This document shows, in pieces, positions 18,887 to 28,265 of a DNA stretch of 64,000 bases. The position numbers were made by a program, and so were the translations under genes. The notes beneath the pieces were generated by a model, which made no database searches, had not been told where the DNA came from, and saw only the letters and a program-made list of their open reading frames with translations. The stretch comes from Streptococcus equinus (GTDB lineage Bacteria; Bacillota; Bacilli; Lactobacillales; Streptococcaceae), in assembly GCF_900104225.1 (NCBI RefSeq), contig NZ_FNJK01000001.1, forward strand, positions 496,001 to 560,000, read 5' to 3'. Positions within the stretch are counted from its first letter, which is position 1; each line of letters begins with the position of its first letter.

Positions 18887-18925
18887 ATGGGGAAGCAGTA
18901 TACTGGTCCTCATTCTACGTTTTAA
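18887..18925 (+). CDS. Possible 12-residue leader peptide upstream of pepN
   Basis: ATG at 18887 follows AGGTGAT (short spacing) and encodes MGKQYTGPHSTF, ending TAA at 18923-18925. The stop overlaps the AAAGGAG ribosome site of pepN, whose ATG is 10 bases further on. This layout would allow translational coupling. A 12-codon frame can occur by chance, so this is only a candidate. Confidence 0.25.
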   Translation: MGKQYTGPHSTF

Positions 18926-18934
18926 AGGAGTTAT

Positions 18935-21478
18935 ATGAAAACTGTAGAACATTTTATTGAAAAGTTTGTTCCTGAAAATTATAATATTTTCCTTGATATT
19001 AACCGTCAAGACAAAACTTTTTCAGGTAACGTTGCCATTAGTGGTGAAGCTTTAGATAATGTTATTTCATTCCACCAAAAAGATTTGACAGTTGCTTCTG
19101 TTTTGTTAGACAATCAAAATCTTGAATTTACGATTGATAATGATAATGAAGCTGTCCATGTTGAATTACCAGAAACTGGAACAATGACACTTGTTGTTGA
19201 GTTTTCAGGTAATATCACTGATAACATGACTGGTATTTACCCATCATATTACACAGTTGATGGGGTTAAAAAAGAAGTCATTTCAACTCAATTTGAAAGT
19301 CACTTTGCGCGTGAAGCATTTCCATGTGTTGACGAACCAGAAGCTAAGGCAACATTTGATTTGAGTATCAAATTTGACCAAAACGAAGGCGAAATCGTTC
19401 TTTCAAACATGCCTGAAGTTGATGCTGATCGTCGTAAAGAAACTGGTCTTTGGACGTTTGATACAACACCTCGTATGTCTTCATACCTATTAGCTTTTGC
19501 TCTTGGTGATTTGCAAGGTAAAACCGCTAAAACTAAAAACGGTACTGAAGTAGGAGTTTTCTCAACAAAAGCACATGCTCTTAAATCTCTAGATTTTTCA
19601 CTAGACATTGCTGTTCGTGTCATTGACTTTTACGAAGAATACTTTGGTGTTAAATACCCAATTCCATTGTCATATCACGTTGCGCTTCCTGACTTTTCAG
19701 CGGGAGCTATGGAAAACTGGGGCTTAGTAACATACCGTGAAGTTTATCTCCTTGTTGATGAAAACTCAACAGTTAAGAGTCGTCAAAGTGTAGCCCTTGT
19801 TGTTGCTCACGAATTAGCTCACCAATGGTTCGGTAACCTTGTTACAATGAAATGGTGGGATGACCTATGGTTGAATGAATCATTCGCCAATATGATGGAA
19901 TATGTTTCAGTTGATGCCATTGAACCATCATGGAATATCTTTGAAGATTTCCAAACAGGAGGTCTTCCATTAGCGCTTAAACGTGATGCAACTGATGGTG
20001 TTCAATCTGTTCACGTTGAAGTCAAACACCCTGATGAAATCAATACATTGTTTGATCCAGCTATTGTTTACGCTAAAGGTAGTCGCTTGATGCACATGCT
20101 TCGTCGTTGGTTAGGTGATGAAGATTTCCGTGCCGGTCTTAAAATTTACTTTGAAAAACATCAATACAGCAATACAATTGGTCGTGACCTTTGGGATGCC
20201 TTGTCAGAAGCGTCTGGAAAAGATGTTGCTGTCTTCATGGATGCATGGTTAGAACAACCTGGTTACCCTGTTGTAACAGCTGAAGTGGTTGATGATACAC
20301 TTGTTCTTAGCCAAAAACAATTCTTCGTTGGTGAAAGTGTTGATGAAAATCGTATTTGGCCAATTCCATTAAATAGCAATTGGAAAGGTCTTCCAGATAC
20401 TTTAACAGAAGCTCGTCTTGAAATTCCTAATTACAGCAAACTTGCTTCTGAAAATGATGGAGCTTTCCGTCTCAATACAGAAAATACAGCCCACTATATC
20501 ACAAACTACAAAGGTGAGTTGTTAGATACAGTTCTTGAACAATTGACTGAACTTGATACAGTTTCAAAACTTCAAGTAATCCAAGAACGTCGTTTGCTTG
20601 CTGAAAGTGGCGAAATCTCATACGCTGAGTTAGTGCCATTATTAACAAAACTTTCTGATGAAACATCATACTTGGTAGCAGAAGCTATTTCTCAAGTTGT
20701 TGATGGTTTGGATATCTTCTTAGACGAAGGAAGTCAAGCACAAGCTCAATTCAAAGCCTTGATTAGTCGTTTGATGCAAAAGAACTACGATCGTTTAGGT
20801 TTTGAACCAAAAGCTGGTGAATCTGATGAAGATGAGATGGTTCGACAAAATACTATTTCATTGATGTTGTATGCTGATAATGAAGATGCTGTTACAAAAG
20901 CTGAAGCAATCTTCCACCAACATAAAGATAATATCGAAGCTATTCCAGCATCAATCCGTATGTCAGTTCTTGCCAACCAAATCAAACACGCTGAAACTGA
21001 AGATTTAGTATCTCTTTACCTTGACACTTATGTGAAAACAAATGACGGTAACTTCAAACGTCAATTGGCATCTGCTTTGTCAAATACAAAAGATAATGCA
21101 ACAGTTGAACGTGTATTGGCTGAGTTGAAAAATAAAGATGTTGTTAAACCTCAAGACTTAGCTATGAGTTGGTACCGTCCATTCCTTGATAAACCATTCT
21201 CTCAAGGTGCATTCTGGACATGGGCTCGAGAAAACTGGGATTGGATTAAAGCTGCACTTGGTGGCGATATGAGTTTTGATAAATTTGTTATCTACCCAGC
21301 TAATTCATTCAAGACAGTTGAACGTCTTGAAGAGTATAAAGCTTTCTTTGAACCTCAATTGAATGATATGGCTATTAGCCGTAACATCACAATGGGTATT
21401 AAAGAAATCTCAGCTCGTCTTGATTTAATTAGCACAAGTAAAGTTGCTGTTGAAGAAGCCCTAGCAGCAGTTAAATAA
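18935..21478 (+). CDS. pepN: Aminopeptidase N (M1 family)
   Basis: PepN is a cytoplasmic zinc metallopeptidase that removes N-terminal residues from peptides and supplies amino acids in lactic acid bacteria. The 847-residue protein has the substrate-anchoring GAMENWG at residues 257-263 and the zinc site H292-E-L-A-H296 with the third ligand E315 (HEXXH-x18-E). The C-terminal helical domain (about 500-847) is complete. No signal peptide. A strong ribosome site (AAAGGAG) precedes the ATG. In streptococci it lies upstream of ciaRH, as here; a terminator separates them. Confidence 0.96.
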   Translation: MKTVEHFIEKFVPENYNIFLDINRQDKTFSGNVAISGEALDNVISFHQKDLTVASVLLDNQNLEFTIDNDNEAVHVELPETGTMTLVVEFSGNITDNMTGIYPSYYTVDGVKKEVISTQFESHFAREAFPCVDEPEAKATFDLSIKFDQNEGEIVLSNMPEVDADRRKETGLWTFDTTPRMSSYLLAFALGDLQGKTAKTKNGTEVGVFSTKAHALKSLDFSLDIAVRVIDFYEEYFGVKYPIPLSYHVALPDFSAGAMENWGLVTYREVYLLVDENSTVKSRQSVALVVAHELAHQWFGNLVTMKWWDDLWLNESFANMMEYVSVDAIEPSWNIFEDFQTGGLPLALKRDATDGVQSVHVEVKHPDEINTLFDPAIVYAKGSRLMHMLRRWLGDEDFRAGLKIYFEKHQYSNTIGRDLWDALSEASGKDVAVFMDAWLEQPGYPVVTAEVVDDTLVLSQKQFFVGESVDENRIWPIPLNSNWKGLPDTLTEARLEIPNYSKLASENDGAFRLNTENTAHYITNYKGELLDTVLEQLTELDTVSKLQVIQERRLLAESGEISYAELVPLLTKLSDETSYLVAEAISQVVDGLDIFLDEGSQAQAQFKALISRLMQKNYDRLGFEPKAGESDEDEMVRQNTISLMLYADNEDAVTKAEAIFHQHKDNIEAIPASIRMSVLANQIKHAETEDLVSLYLDTYVKTNDGNFKRQLASALSNTKDNATVERVLAELKNKDVVKPQDLAMSWYRPFLDKPFSQGAFWTWARENWDWIKAALGGDMSFDKFVIYPANSFKTVERLEEYKAFFEPQLNDMAISRNITMGIKEISARLDLISTSKVAVEEALAAVK

Positions 21479-21492
21479 GCAGTGATAAAGAG

Positions 21493-21523
21493 GCGTTTGA
21501 GTGAAAACTCAGGCGCTTTTTTT
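21493..21523 (+). terminator. Terminator after pepN
   Basis: GCGTTTGAG at 21493-21501 pairs with CTCAGGCGC at 21508-21516 (with two G-T pairs), followed by seven T. Confidence 0.85.
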
Positions 21524-21645
21524 CTGTCTTTTAGGAAATCTTAAGCTCAATTCGATATTCTTTTGATAGACTAAATAAATTGCATTAAATACTTAGACCA
21601 AAGGGTTAAGTCATGATATAATAAGATGAATAAGGGAGCAGATAT

Positions 21646-22320
21646 ATGATTAAGATTTTATTAGTAGAAGATGATTTGAGCTTATCAAATTCAATCTTTG
21701 ATTTTTTAGACGATTTTGCTGATGTTATGCAAGTTTTTGACGGTGAAGAAGGATTATATGAAGCAGAAAGTGGTGTTTATGATCTTATCTTGCTTGATTT
21801 AATGTTGCCAGAAAAAGATGGTTTCCAAGTTCTTAAAGAACTACGTGAAGATGGCATTACAACACCAGTTTTAATTATGACAGCTAAAGAAAGTCTTGAC
21901 GACAAAGGACATGGGTTTGAACTTGGTGCTGACGACTATTTAACAAAACCATTTTACCTTGAAGAGTTGAAGATGCGTATTCAAGCGCTTTTAAAACGCT
22001 CTGGAAAATTCAATGATAATACTTTGTCTTACCATGAATTAACAGCTGATACCTCAACAAACACAACCACAGTAAACGGTGAGAAAGTTGAGTTGCTTGG
22101 TAAAGAATTTGACTTGTTGGTTTATTTCTTGCAAAACCAAAATGTTATCTTGCCAAAATCTCAAATTTTTGACCGTATTTGGGGATTTGATAGTGATACC
22201 ACGATTTCAGTTGTTGAAGTCTATGTGTCTAAGATTCGAAAAAAACTAAAAGGCACAAGCTTTGCTAACAATCTACAAACGCTACGTAGTGTGGGATATA
22301 TTCTAAAAGATGCTGAATAA
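21646..22320 (+). CDS. ciaR: Response regulator CiaR
   Basis: An OmpR/PhoB-family response regulator of 224 residues. The receiver has acidic residues at D9-D10, the phosphoacceptor D51 ([13 protein letters not shown]) and K101 region (LTKPF). The C-terminal winged helix (about 125-224) includes [31 protein letters not shown] and [14 protein letters not shown]. CiaRH controls competence, beta-lactam tolerance, stress and HtrA in streptococci. The start follows AAGGGAG; a TATAAT lies at about 21619. Identification rests on sequence and on the pepN-ciaR-ciaH order. I could not find a complete paired CiaR box (TTAAG-N5-TTAAG) in its promoter. Confidence 0.94.
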   Translation: MIKILLVEDDLSLSNSIFDFLDDFADVMQVFDGEEGLYEAESGVYDLILLDLMLPEKDGFQVLKELREDGITTPVLIMTAKESLDDKGHGFELGADDYLTKPFYLEELKMRIQALLKRSGKFNDNTLSYHELTADTSTNTTTVNGEKVELLGKEFDLLVYFLQNQNVILPKSQIFDRIWGFDSDTTISVVEVYVSKIRKKLKGTSFANNLQTLRSVGYILKDAE

Positions 22321-23638
22321 CATACACAAAAAATTATCTACTGGGACTTTTTCTCACTTTTTCCATTTCTTTGCGGTATTTACTGGGATCTTTATCATTA
22401 TGACTACCATTATCTTGCAGATTATGAGATATGGTCTTTATTCTTCTGTAGATACAACTTTGCAAAATGCAGCGGACAATGCAAGTGATTACGTGACACG
22501 AACGATGGAGCGAAGTGATTCATTGCAAGCGAATAATGGTTTGAATGGACCAGGAAAAAGTAAGTCAAGTTCAACTGTCGCTGGTTTAAGTAATGTCAGC
22601 GTTCTTTTGTATGATTCAAATGGAAAAATCGTAAATGCTTTGGACGCATTTGTTCAATTTGGAACCTTGACATCTAGTGTTGATGAGGATTCGGTTGGTG
22701 AGATTAAAGACGAGAAGATGACTACTATCTTTGGTCAAACTGAAAAATACCATGTTTTAACTGTTAGAGTTTATAGTAGTGACTATCCATCGATTGAATA
22801 CGCAACGTTCTTAATTAGTGTCAGTCAGCTTGATGAAGCCAATGAACGTTATGTGACGATTACCATTTCAATTATGATTATCTTCTGGATGATTTCTATT
22901 TTAGCAAGCGTTTATTTGGCTAACTGGACGCGTAAGCCGATTTTAGAAAGTTACGAAAAACAAAAACGATTTGTTGAAAATGCCAGTCACGAACTTAGAA
23001 CACCATTAGCGGTGCTTCAAAATCGTCTTGAAAGTTTGTTTAGACGACCGGATGCAACAATTCTTGATAATAGCGAAAGTATCGCGGCAAGTCTTGATGA
23101 AGTGCGAAATATGCGGATTCTAACAACTAATCTTTTAAATCTTGCTAGACGAGACGATGGCTTAAAAGTTGAATTGGAAGAGATTCAACCATCTACTTTT
23201 AACGAAATTTTTGAGAATTACAATATGATTGCCAAAGAAAATGGCAAAACATTTGTTGCTCACAATTCAGCTGATCGTCCAATAAAATCTGATAAGACGC
23301 TGCTCAAACAATTGATGACTATCTTATTTGATAATGCTATTAAGTACACTGATGATGATGGTTTTATCGAATTTACTGTTAAGACAACAGAGCGTCAAAC
23401 GATTTTGACAATCTCTGATAATGGACCAGGTATTAGTGATGCTGATAAAGAAAAGATTTTTGATCGTTTTTATCGTATTGACAAAGCTAGAACACGCCAA
23501 AAAGGTGGGTTTGGTCTTGGATTGTCATTAGCAAAACAAATTGTTGATGCTTTGAAGGGTGATATTCAAGTAAAAGATAATCATCCAAAAGGAACAATTT
23601 TTGAAGTTCGATTCAATCGACATAATTTTGGTAAATAA
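22310..23638 (+). CDS. ciaH: Sensor histidine kinase CiaH
   Basis: A 442-residue membrane kinase. Two membrane segments (about 16-42 and 182-205) flank an extracytoplasmic domain of about 140 residues rich in Ser. The DHp domain has [13 protein letters not shown] with the phosphorylated His at about residue 227. The ATP-binding domain has N (LFDNAIKY), G1 (ISDNGPGI), F ([10 protein letters not shown]) and G2 ([17 protein letters not shown]) boxes. It overlaps ciaR by 11 bases, ensuring coupled production of the pair. Confidence 0.95.
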   Translation: MLNNIHKKLSTGTFSHFFHFFAVFTGIFIIMTTIILQIMRYGLYSSVDTTLQNAADNASDYVTRTMERSDSLQANNGLNGPGKSKSSSTVAGLSNVSVLLYDSNGKIVNALDAFVQFGTLTSSVDEDSVGEIKDEKMTTIFGQTEKYHVLTVRVYSSDYPSIEYATFLISVSQLDEANERYVTITISIMIIFWMISILASVYLANWTRKPILESYEKQKRFVENASHELRTPLAVLQNRLESLFRRPDATILDNSESIAASLDEVRNMRILTTNLLNLARRDDGLKVELEEIQPSTFNEIFENYNMIAKENGKTFVAHNSADRPIKSDKTLLKQLMTILFDNAIKYTDDDGFIEFTVKTTERQTILTISDNGPGISDADKEKIFDRFYRIDKARTRQKGGFGLGLSLAKQIVDALKGDIQVKDNHPKGTIFEVRFNRHNFGK

Positions 23639-23664
23639 AAAGGACGCTAATTAGCGTCCTTTTT
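23637..23664. terminator. Bidirectional terminator between ciaH and rpsT
   Basis: A perfect 28-base palindrome with AAAAAGGACGC on the left, GCGTCCTTTTT on the right and a short TAATTA centre. It can end ciaH transcription on the plus strand and also serve the opposite strand. Confidence 0.85.
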
Positions 23665-23693
23665 GGTTTGTAAGAGTGTTCATTAGAAAAAGA

Positions 23694-23715
23694 AAAACTC
23701 CATTTGGAGTTTTCA
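23694..23715 (-). terminator. Terminator after rpsT
   Basis: On the minus strand, AAAACTCC and GGAGTTTT form a stem with a short AAAT loop, followed by T-rich sequence. Confidence 0.75.
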
Positions 23716-23722
23716 TTGGATA

Positions 23723-23959
23723 TTATTTAGCCAATTTAGCAGCAAGACGTGCTTTATCGCGGCTAGCTTTGTTTTTGTGAATCAAACCTTTTGATTCAGC
23801 TTTATCGATGCTTGCAGAAGCAGCACGGAAAAGCTCTTCAGATGGGTTAGCTTCAAATGCTTTGATAGCAGAACGCATAGCTGATTTTTGTGCTGAATTT
23901 TTTTCGTTTTGTTTAACGTTAAGTTCAGCGCGTTTGATAGCTGATTTAATATTTGCCAA
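23723..23959 (-). CDS. rpsT: 30S ribosomal protein S20 (TTG start)
   Basis: S20 binds 16S rRNA during assembly of the small subunit. 78 residues beginning (M)[35 protein letters not shown], the standard S20 sequence, highly basic and helical. The start is a TTG at 23959 with GGAGG 8 bases upstream. A longer frame from 23974 would start inside the ribosome site. S20 in Escherichia coli also uses UUG and is autoregulated at translation, so the weak start here may be functional (inference). Single-gene unit. Confidence 0.95.
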   Translation of the reverse strand: MANIKSAIKRAELNVKQNEKNSAQKSAMRSAIKAFEANPSEELFRAASASIDKAESKGLIHKNKASRDKARLAAKLAK

Positions 23960-24049
23960 TGTTTTCACCTCCAAATTAATCTAACTACATTATTATATAG
24001 AATTTATTGCATTTTGGCAAGCCTTAATCACTGTTTCAGGAAAATTTAC

Positions 24050-24970
24050 TTATTTTTTCAAGTAAATACTATCAATCTTATGATTATCAGTCTTGTGTAA
24101 AATCAATTCAGCCCGATTACGAGTTGGCTCGATATACTTTTCAAGATTGACAAGATTAACCGTTTTCCAAACCATTTTAGCAAATTCTAGGGCATCCTTA
24201 TGAGGCATTTTAACAAAACGATTATAATAGTTGCTTTTGTCTGTCTTAGCTAACTCAAGCAAACTATCAAAACGTTCCAAGTACCATTTTTCAATTAAAT
24301 CATTTTCAGCATCAATATAAATAGAAAAGTCAAAGTAACCGGTCATATAAATACGCTTATTTTTTTGATTTTGGAAAACGTTAATACCTTCAACGATTAA
24401 GAAGTCTGGTGCCTCAATTATTTGTTCTTGGTCAGGAATAATATCATAAACTTCATGTGAATATACTGGAATATGAGCAGTCATTCCATTTTTAACGGTA
24501 TCAAGGAAGTTTAGAAGAAGTTCCATATTATAGCTTTCAGGGAAACCTTTTCGGTCTAAAATATTTCGTTCAATTAACTCCTTATTTGGATAAATAAAAC
24601 CATCTGTTGTTACCATTTCTACCTTACTATCCTTAAATGTTCTAGATAGGAGAAGCTGTAACAGACGGCTTGTTGTTGATTTCCCTACAGCTACAGAACC
24701 AGAGATTCCGATAATAAAAGGTCGATTACTCGCTTCTTTCTTTAGAAAAATACTTTTTGAAAAAGATAGATTTTCTTGAGCATTTTTGTAAATTTGAATC
24801 AAGCTAATTAAAGGAAGATATACTTCAATAACGTCTTGGATACTTATGTTATCATTTAAACTTTTAATTGATTCAAGTTCCTCAGCTGTAAGAAGTGGCT
24901 GAGTCTTACGATGTAACTCCTGCCAAGTTTCACGAGAAATAAGATCAAAGTTAATAAATTCGTTGGTCAT
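24050..24970 (-). CDS. coaA: Pantothenate kinase, type I
   Basis: CoaA phosphorylates pantothenate with ATP, the first and usually rate-limiting step of CoA synthesis. The 306-residue protein has the P-loop G91-S-V-A-V-G-K-S-T and blocks [34 protein letters not shown] and [12 protein letters not shown] typical of the prokaryotic type I enzyme, which is feedback-inhibited by CoA. AAGGAG lies upstream of the ATG. The rest of the pathway (coaB, coaC, panT) is about 20 kb away in this window. Confidence 0.95.
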   Translation of the reverse strand: MTNEFINFDLISRETWQELHRKTQPLLTAEELESIKSLNDNISIQDVIEVYLPLISLIQIYKNAQENLSFSKSIFLKKEASNRPFIIGISGSVAVGKSTTSRLLQLLLSRTFKDSKVEMVTTDGFIYPNKELIERNILDRKGFPESYNMELLLNFLDTVKNGMTAHIPVYSHEVYDIIPDQEQIIEAPDFLIVEGINVFQNQKNKRIYMTGYFDFSIYIDAENDLIEKWYLERFDSLLELAKTDKSNYYNRFVKMPHKDALEFAKMVWKTVNLVNLEKYIEPTRNRAELILHKTDNHKIDSIYLKK

Positions 24971-25101
24971 ACGAAACTCCTTAAAGAGGTTGTGTACCTT
25001 ATTATAGCATTTTAAGGAAGGATTGAAAACAGTTACAACGTTTGATATGATGGAAGAGTATGATAAAATAGAAGTGCATTATAAGAGAAAGTGATAGAAG
25101 A

Positions 25102-25692
25102 ATGACTAAAATGTATTACGCAGAAAATCCCGATAGTGCTCATGACATTCATGAATTGAAAGTCACATTACTTGGGGAATCTTTCACGTTTTTAACAGAT
25201 TCAGGTGTTTTTTCGAAAAAAATGGTGGACTATGGTAGTCAAGTACTTTTAAATACCTTGGATTTTGAAAAAGGTAAAACGCTTTTGGATCTTGGCTGCG
25301 GTTACGGACCTCTAGGAATTTCGTTAGCCAAAGTTCAAGGGGTTAAGCCGACCATGGTTGATATCAATAATCGTGCCATTGATTTGGCAAAACAAAATGC
25401 ACAAAAAAATGGTATTTGCGCTGATATCTTCCAATCAAATATTTACGAAAAAGTGAATGGAACATTTGATTATATCATCAGTAATCCACCAATTCGAGCT
25501 GGTAAGCAAGTAGTTCATACTATTATATCCGAAAGTATCAACTACTTAAATGCAGGCGGGAATCTAACAATTGTGATTCAGAAAAAACAAGGAGCACCAA
25601 GTGCTAAAGCGAAAATGGAAGAAGTTTTTGGAAATGTAGAGATTTTAAAACGTGACAAAGGCTATTATATTTTGCGCAGTGAAAAAAATTAA
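25102..25692 (+). CDS. RsmC-like class I SAM-dependent methyltransferase
   Basis: A 196-residue methyltransferase resembling the catalytic half of RsmC (16S rRNA guanine-N2). The SAM-binding motif I is LLDLGCGYGPLGISLA, the acidic loop is MVDINNRAIDLA and the catalytic motif IV is ISNPPIRAG (NPP). Family members of about 200 residues are common in Firmicutes and are often annotated only as methyltransferases. The start ATG at 25102 has a weak ribosome site (GATAGAAG). The gene is divergent from coaA. Confidence 0.85.
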   Translation: MTKMYYAENPDSAHDIHELKVTLLGESFTFLTDSGVFSKKMVDYGSQVLLNTLDFEKGKTLLDLGCGYGPLGISLAKVQGVKPTMVDINNRAIDLAKQNAQKNGICADIFQSNIYEKVNGTFDYIISNPPIRAGKQVVHTIISESINYLNAGGNLTIVIQKKQGAPSAKAKMEEVFGNVEILKRDKGYYILRSEKN

Positions 25693-25698
25693 TAAGTG

Positions 25699-25756
25699 AA
25701 TAAAAAATCTTTATTGAATTAGATATTGATTCTAGTTTGATAGAGATTTTTTTATT
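25699..25756 (+). terminator. Probable terminator after the RsmC-like gene
   Basis: AAAAAATCT and AGATTTTTTT flank a longer imperfect stem and end in a T-run. Confidence 0.55.
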
Positions 25757-26196
25757 GAATTCCTACAATAATAAGCTTTGTGACAAATGTCATAGAATAA
25801 TTATGACACAAAGGTCACTTTTTAAAGTATAATTATTCACATAAAAGTCATAAAATACACTAATTTAAAGCGCTCAGAGTATCAAAAAAGTAAGATTTTA
25901 TATTCGTAAAAACTTGTTGTTTATAGTAAAATAATATAAAAATGTTCAGAAATACCGAATATGATATGTGACATATGTGTCATATTTTGTACAAAAACAA
26001 GGCTTTAACAAGGTTTATAGATAAAAAAGAAACAAAAAAAGCGTTTTAATGAATTTTCGGATTTTGCCATTTTTGCTGTTTATTAAAAAAATAGCAAAAA
26101 AGACTTACATTCTATCAAAAAAATGGTAGAATAGGTAGAGTGTAATTATTAATGAAATGAAAATAACATTTTCAGGAAGGAATGGAAATTATATTA
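25757..26196 (+). promoter_or_regulatory. Long deoC upstream region with dyads, cre-like site and promoter
   Basis: This AT-rich stretch has no gene I can support. It holds three TGAC/GTCA dyads: TGACAAATGTCA (25781-25792), TGACACAAAGGTCA (25804-25817) and TGACATATGTGTCA (25969-25982). A catabolite-response-like element, TTAAAGCGCTCAGA (25865-25878), matches the CcpA consensus except at two positions. A likely promoter is TTACAT, 16 bp, TAGAAT, ending about 26132, about 60 bases before deoC. The regulator that binds the dyads is not recognised. Confidence 0.5.
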
Positions 26197-26862
26197 ATGT
26201 CTATTAACAAATACATTGATCACACTTTATTGAAACCTGAAAGCACTCAAGATCAAATTGATCATCTTATTGCTGAAGCGAAAGAATATAACTTTGCTAG
26301 TGTCTGTGTTAATCCAACTTGGGTTTCATACGCAGCACAAGCTTTGAAAGATTCAGATGTTAAAGTTTGTACAGTTATCGGTTTCCCTCTAGGGGCTAAC
26401 ACAAGTCGTGTTAAAGCATTTGAAACAAAAGATGCTATTGAAAACGGTGCAGATGAAATTGACATGGTTATTAACATTGGCCAATTAAAAGCTAAACAAT
26501 ATGACCTTGTTGAAAATGATATCCGTGCTGTTGTTGAAGCAAGTGGTGATAAATTGGTTAAAGTTATCATTGAAACTTGTCTTTTGACTGATGAAGAAAA
26601 AGTAAAAGCTTGTGAACTGTCAGTTGCGGCTGGCGCTGATTACGTTAAAACATCTACTGGTTTTTCAACTGCTGGTGCAAATGTTCATGACGTTGCGCTT
26701 ATGCGTAAAACAGTTGGACCTAATGTTGGTGTCAAAGCTGCCGGTGGTGCACGCACATATGCTGATGCTGAAGCTTTTGTTAAAGCTGGCGCAACTCGTA
26801 TTGGTGCTTCATCAGGTGTTGCAATTGTTAATGGTGAAACTGCTGCAGAAGGTAGTTATTAA
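26197..26862 (+). CDS. deoC: Deoxyribose-phosphate aldolase
   Basis: DeoC splits 2-deoxyribose-5-phosphate into glyceraldehyde-3-phosphate and acetaldehyde, feeding deoxynucleoside sugars into glycolysis. The 221-residue protein carries the Schiff-base Lys K151 in [14 protein letters not shown], and [10 protein letters not shown] with the proton-relay Asp. I start at 26197 ([15 protein letters not shown], the family N-terminus). An in-frame ATG at 26182 directly abuts AGGAAGG and is too close to use it. The nucleoside importer genes follow. A cytidine deaminase gene often found between deoC and bmpA is absent here. Confidence 0.95.
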   Translation: MSINKYIDHTLLKPESTQDQIDHLIAEAKEYNFASVCVNPTWVSYAAQALKDSDVKVCTVIGFPLGANTSRVKAFETKDAIENGADEIDMVINIGQLKAKQYDLVENDIRAVVEASGDKLVKVIIETCLLTDEEKVKACELSVAAGADYVKTSTGFSTAGANVHDVALMRKTVGPNVGVKAAGGARTYADAEAFVKAGATRIGASSGVAIVNGETAAEGSY

Positions 26863-27053
26863 TCATTAATATCGAGTGATTTAAACACAACCTATTTTTG
26901 ATTGTGGACGGTCGAGATGACGGTCAGGTGGTGTTATTACCACAGTTTTATAGACTTGTCTAAGTCTATCTTCAGAGTGTTCATTAAGCCATCTGGCTTG
27001 ATAGATTTTTGCAACAACCGTTGCTTATAAGTTTTTTAGGGGGGTTCATTTTC
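26863..27053 (+). promoter_or_regulatory. Structured deoC-bmpA intergenic leader
   Basis: No gene is visible. Several hairpins can be drawn: GTGGTGTTATTACCAC (about 26930-26945), TAGACTTGTCTAAGTCTA (about 26951-26968), AAGCCATCTGGCTT (about 26987-27000), followed soon by TTTTT, and GCAACAACCGTTGC (about 27011-27024). The third, with its T-tract, could be a terminator or attenuator. A very strong purine site (GGGGGG) precedes bmpA. I do not recognise a known riboswitch. Confidence 0.4.
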
Positions 27054-28118
27054 ATGAACAAGAAAATTGTTGGTCTTGGACTTGCTGCAGTAGCAACATT
27101 GGCTCTTGGTGCTTGTAGCCGTTCAAATTCATCTAGCTCTAGCTCAGATTCAAGCGTTAAAGCTGCTATCGTAACTGATACAGGTGGTGTTGATGATAAA
27201 TCATTCAACCAATCTGCATGGGAAGGTATGCAAGCTTGGGGTAAAGAAAACAAATTGAAAAAAGATACTGACTACACTTACTTCCAATCTGATAGTGAGT
27301 CAGACTATGCAACAAACCTTGATTCAGCTGTTTCAAATGGTTACAACCTTGTTTTTGCAATTGGTTACAACCTTCACGATGCTGTTGATGAAGCTGCTCC
27401 ACAAAATGAAAAAACAAACTATGTTATCATTGATGACGTTGTAGCAGACCACAAAAATGTTGAAAGTGTATTGTTCGCTGATAACGAAGGTGCTTACCTT
27501 GCAGGTATCGCTGCAGCAATGCAAACAAAAACTAAACACGTTGGTTTCGTAGGTGGTGTTGAATCTGATACAATCACTCGTTTCGAAACTGGATTCAAAG
27601 AAGGTGTTGCTTCAGTTGATAGTTCAATCAAAGTTGACGTTCAATATGCTGGTTCTTACTCTGATTCTGCTAAAGGTAAAACAATCGCTGCAACAATGTA
27701 TGCTAGCGGTGCAGATGTAATCTATCATGCTGCTGGTGGTTCAGGTACTGGTGTCTTCTCACAAGCTAAAGAAATCAATGAAAAATTGCCTGCTGATAGC
27801 GACAAAAAAGTTTGGGTTATTGGTGTAGACCGCGACCAAACTGAAGAAGGTAACTACACTTCATCTGATAAAGTGAAATCAAACTTCGTTTTGACTTCAA
27901 CAATCAAAGAAGTAGGTCAAGTTGTTAAAGATATCGCTAACGGTCAACTTAAAGGTGATAAATTTGACGGTAACACAACTAAAACATACGGTCTTAAAGA
28001 CGGTGGTGTAGATCTTGTTACTAAAAACCTTCCTGATAACATTAAATCTGCTGTAGAAACTGCAAAAGATAAAGTTATCAAAGGCGAAGTAAAAGTTGAC
28101 GATGGCGTAAACAAATAA
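27054..28118 (+). CDS. bmpA: Nucleoside-binding lipoprotein (BMP family)
   Basis: The 354-residue surface lipoprotein has signal MNKKIVGLGLAAVATLALGAC with lipobox LGAC (Cys 21), then a Ser-rich tether. The BMP/PnrA fold shows VTDTGGVDDKSFNQSAWEG, FAIGYNLHDAVDEAA, NEGAYLAGIAAAM and IYHAAGGSGTGVF. Such proteins deliver purine and pyrimidine nucleosides to a NupABC-type importer, and those genes follow. The start at 27054 is set by the signal peptide; an in-frame TTG at 27009 would add 15 residues. A strong terminator hairpin lies between this gene and nupA. Confidence 0.93.
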   Translation: MNKKIVGLGLAAVATLALGACSRSNSSSSSSDSSVKAAIVTDTGGVDDKSFNQSAWEGMQAWGKENKLKKDTDYTYFQSDSESDYATNLDSAVSNGYNLVFAIGYNLHDAVDEAAPQNEKTNYVIIDDVVADHKNVESVLFADNEGAYLAGIAAAMQTKTKHVGFVGGVESDTITRFETGFKEGVASVDSSIKVDVQYAGSYSDSAKGKTIAATMYASGADVIYHAAGGSGTGVFSQAKEINEKLPADSDKKVWVIGVDRDQTEEGNYTSSDKVKSNFVLTSTIKEVGQVVKDIANGQLKGDKFDGNTTKTYGLKDGGVDLVTKNLPDNIKSAVETAKDKVIKGEVKVDDGVNK

Positions 28119-28134
28119 TCGCTCTTATGAAAAA

Positions 28135-28158
28135 GCGACCAAATTGGTCGCCTTTTTT
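28135..28158 (+). terminator. Terminator between bmpA and nupA
   Basis: GCGACC and GGTCGC flank AAATT in a near-perfect palindrome (28135-28151) and lead into six T. It probably allows bmpA to be made in excess over the membrane complex by partial read-through. Confidence 0.85.
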
Positions 28159-28265
28159 CAGGGGCTGAGATAAAATGTATTTTTATCTCAGTTAAGTTCA
28201 TTAATGTTAGTTTTTAATGGGCTTAACTGACCTAAAAATTATTATTAGACTGAAAGGGATCACAC

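Noticed and set aside
25950-25962. ACCGAATA upstream of deoC as a SigX box
   Set aside because: The first base differs from TNCGAATA, there is no T-tract and deoC is more than 230 bases away.
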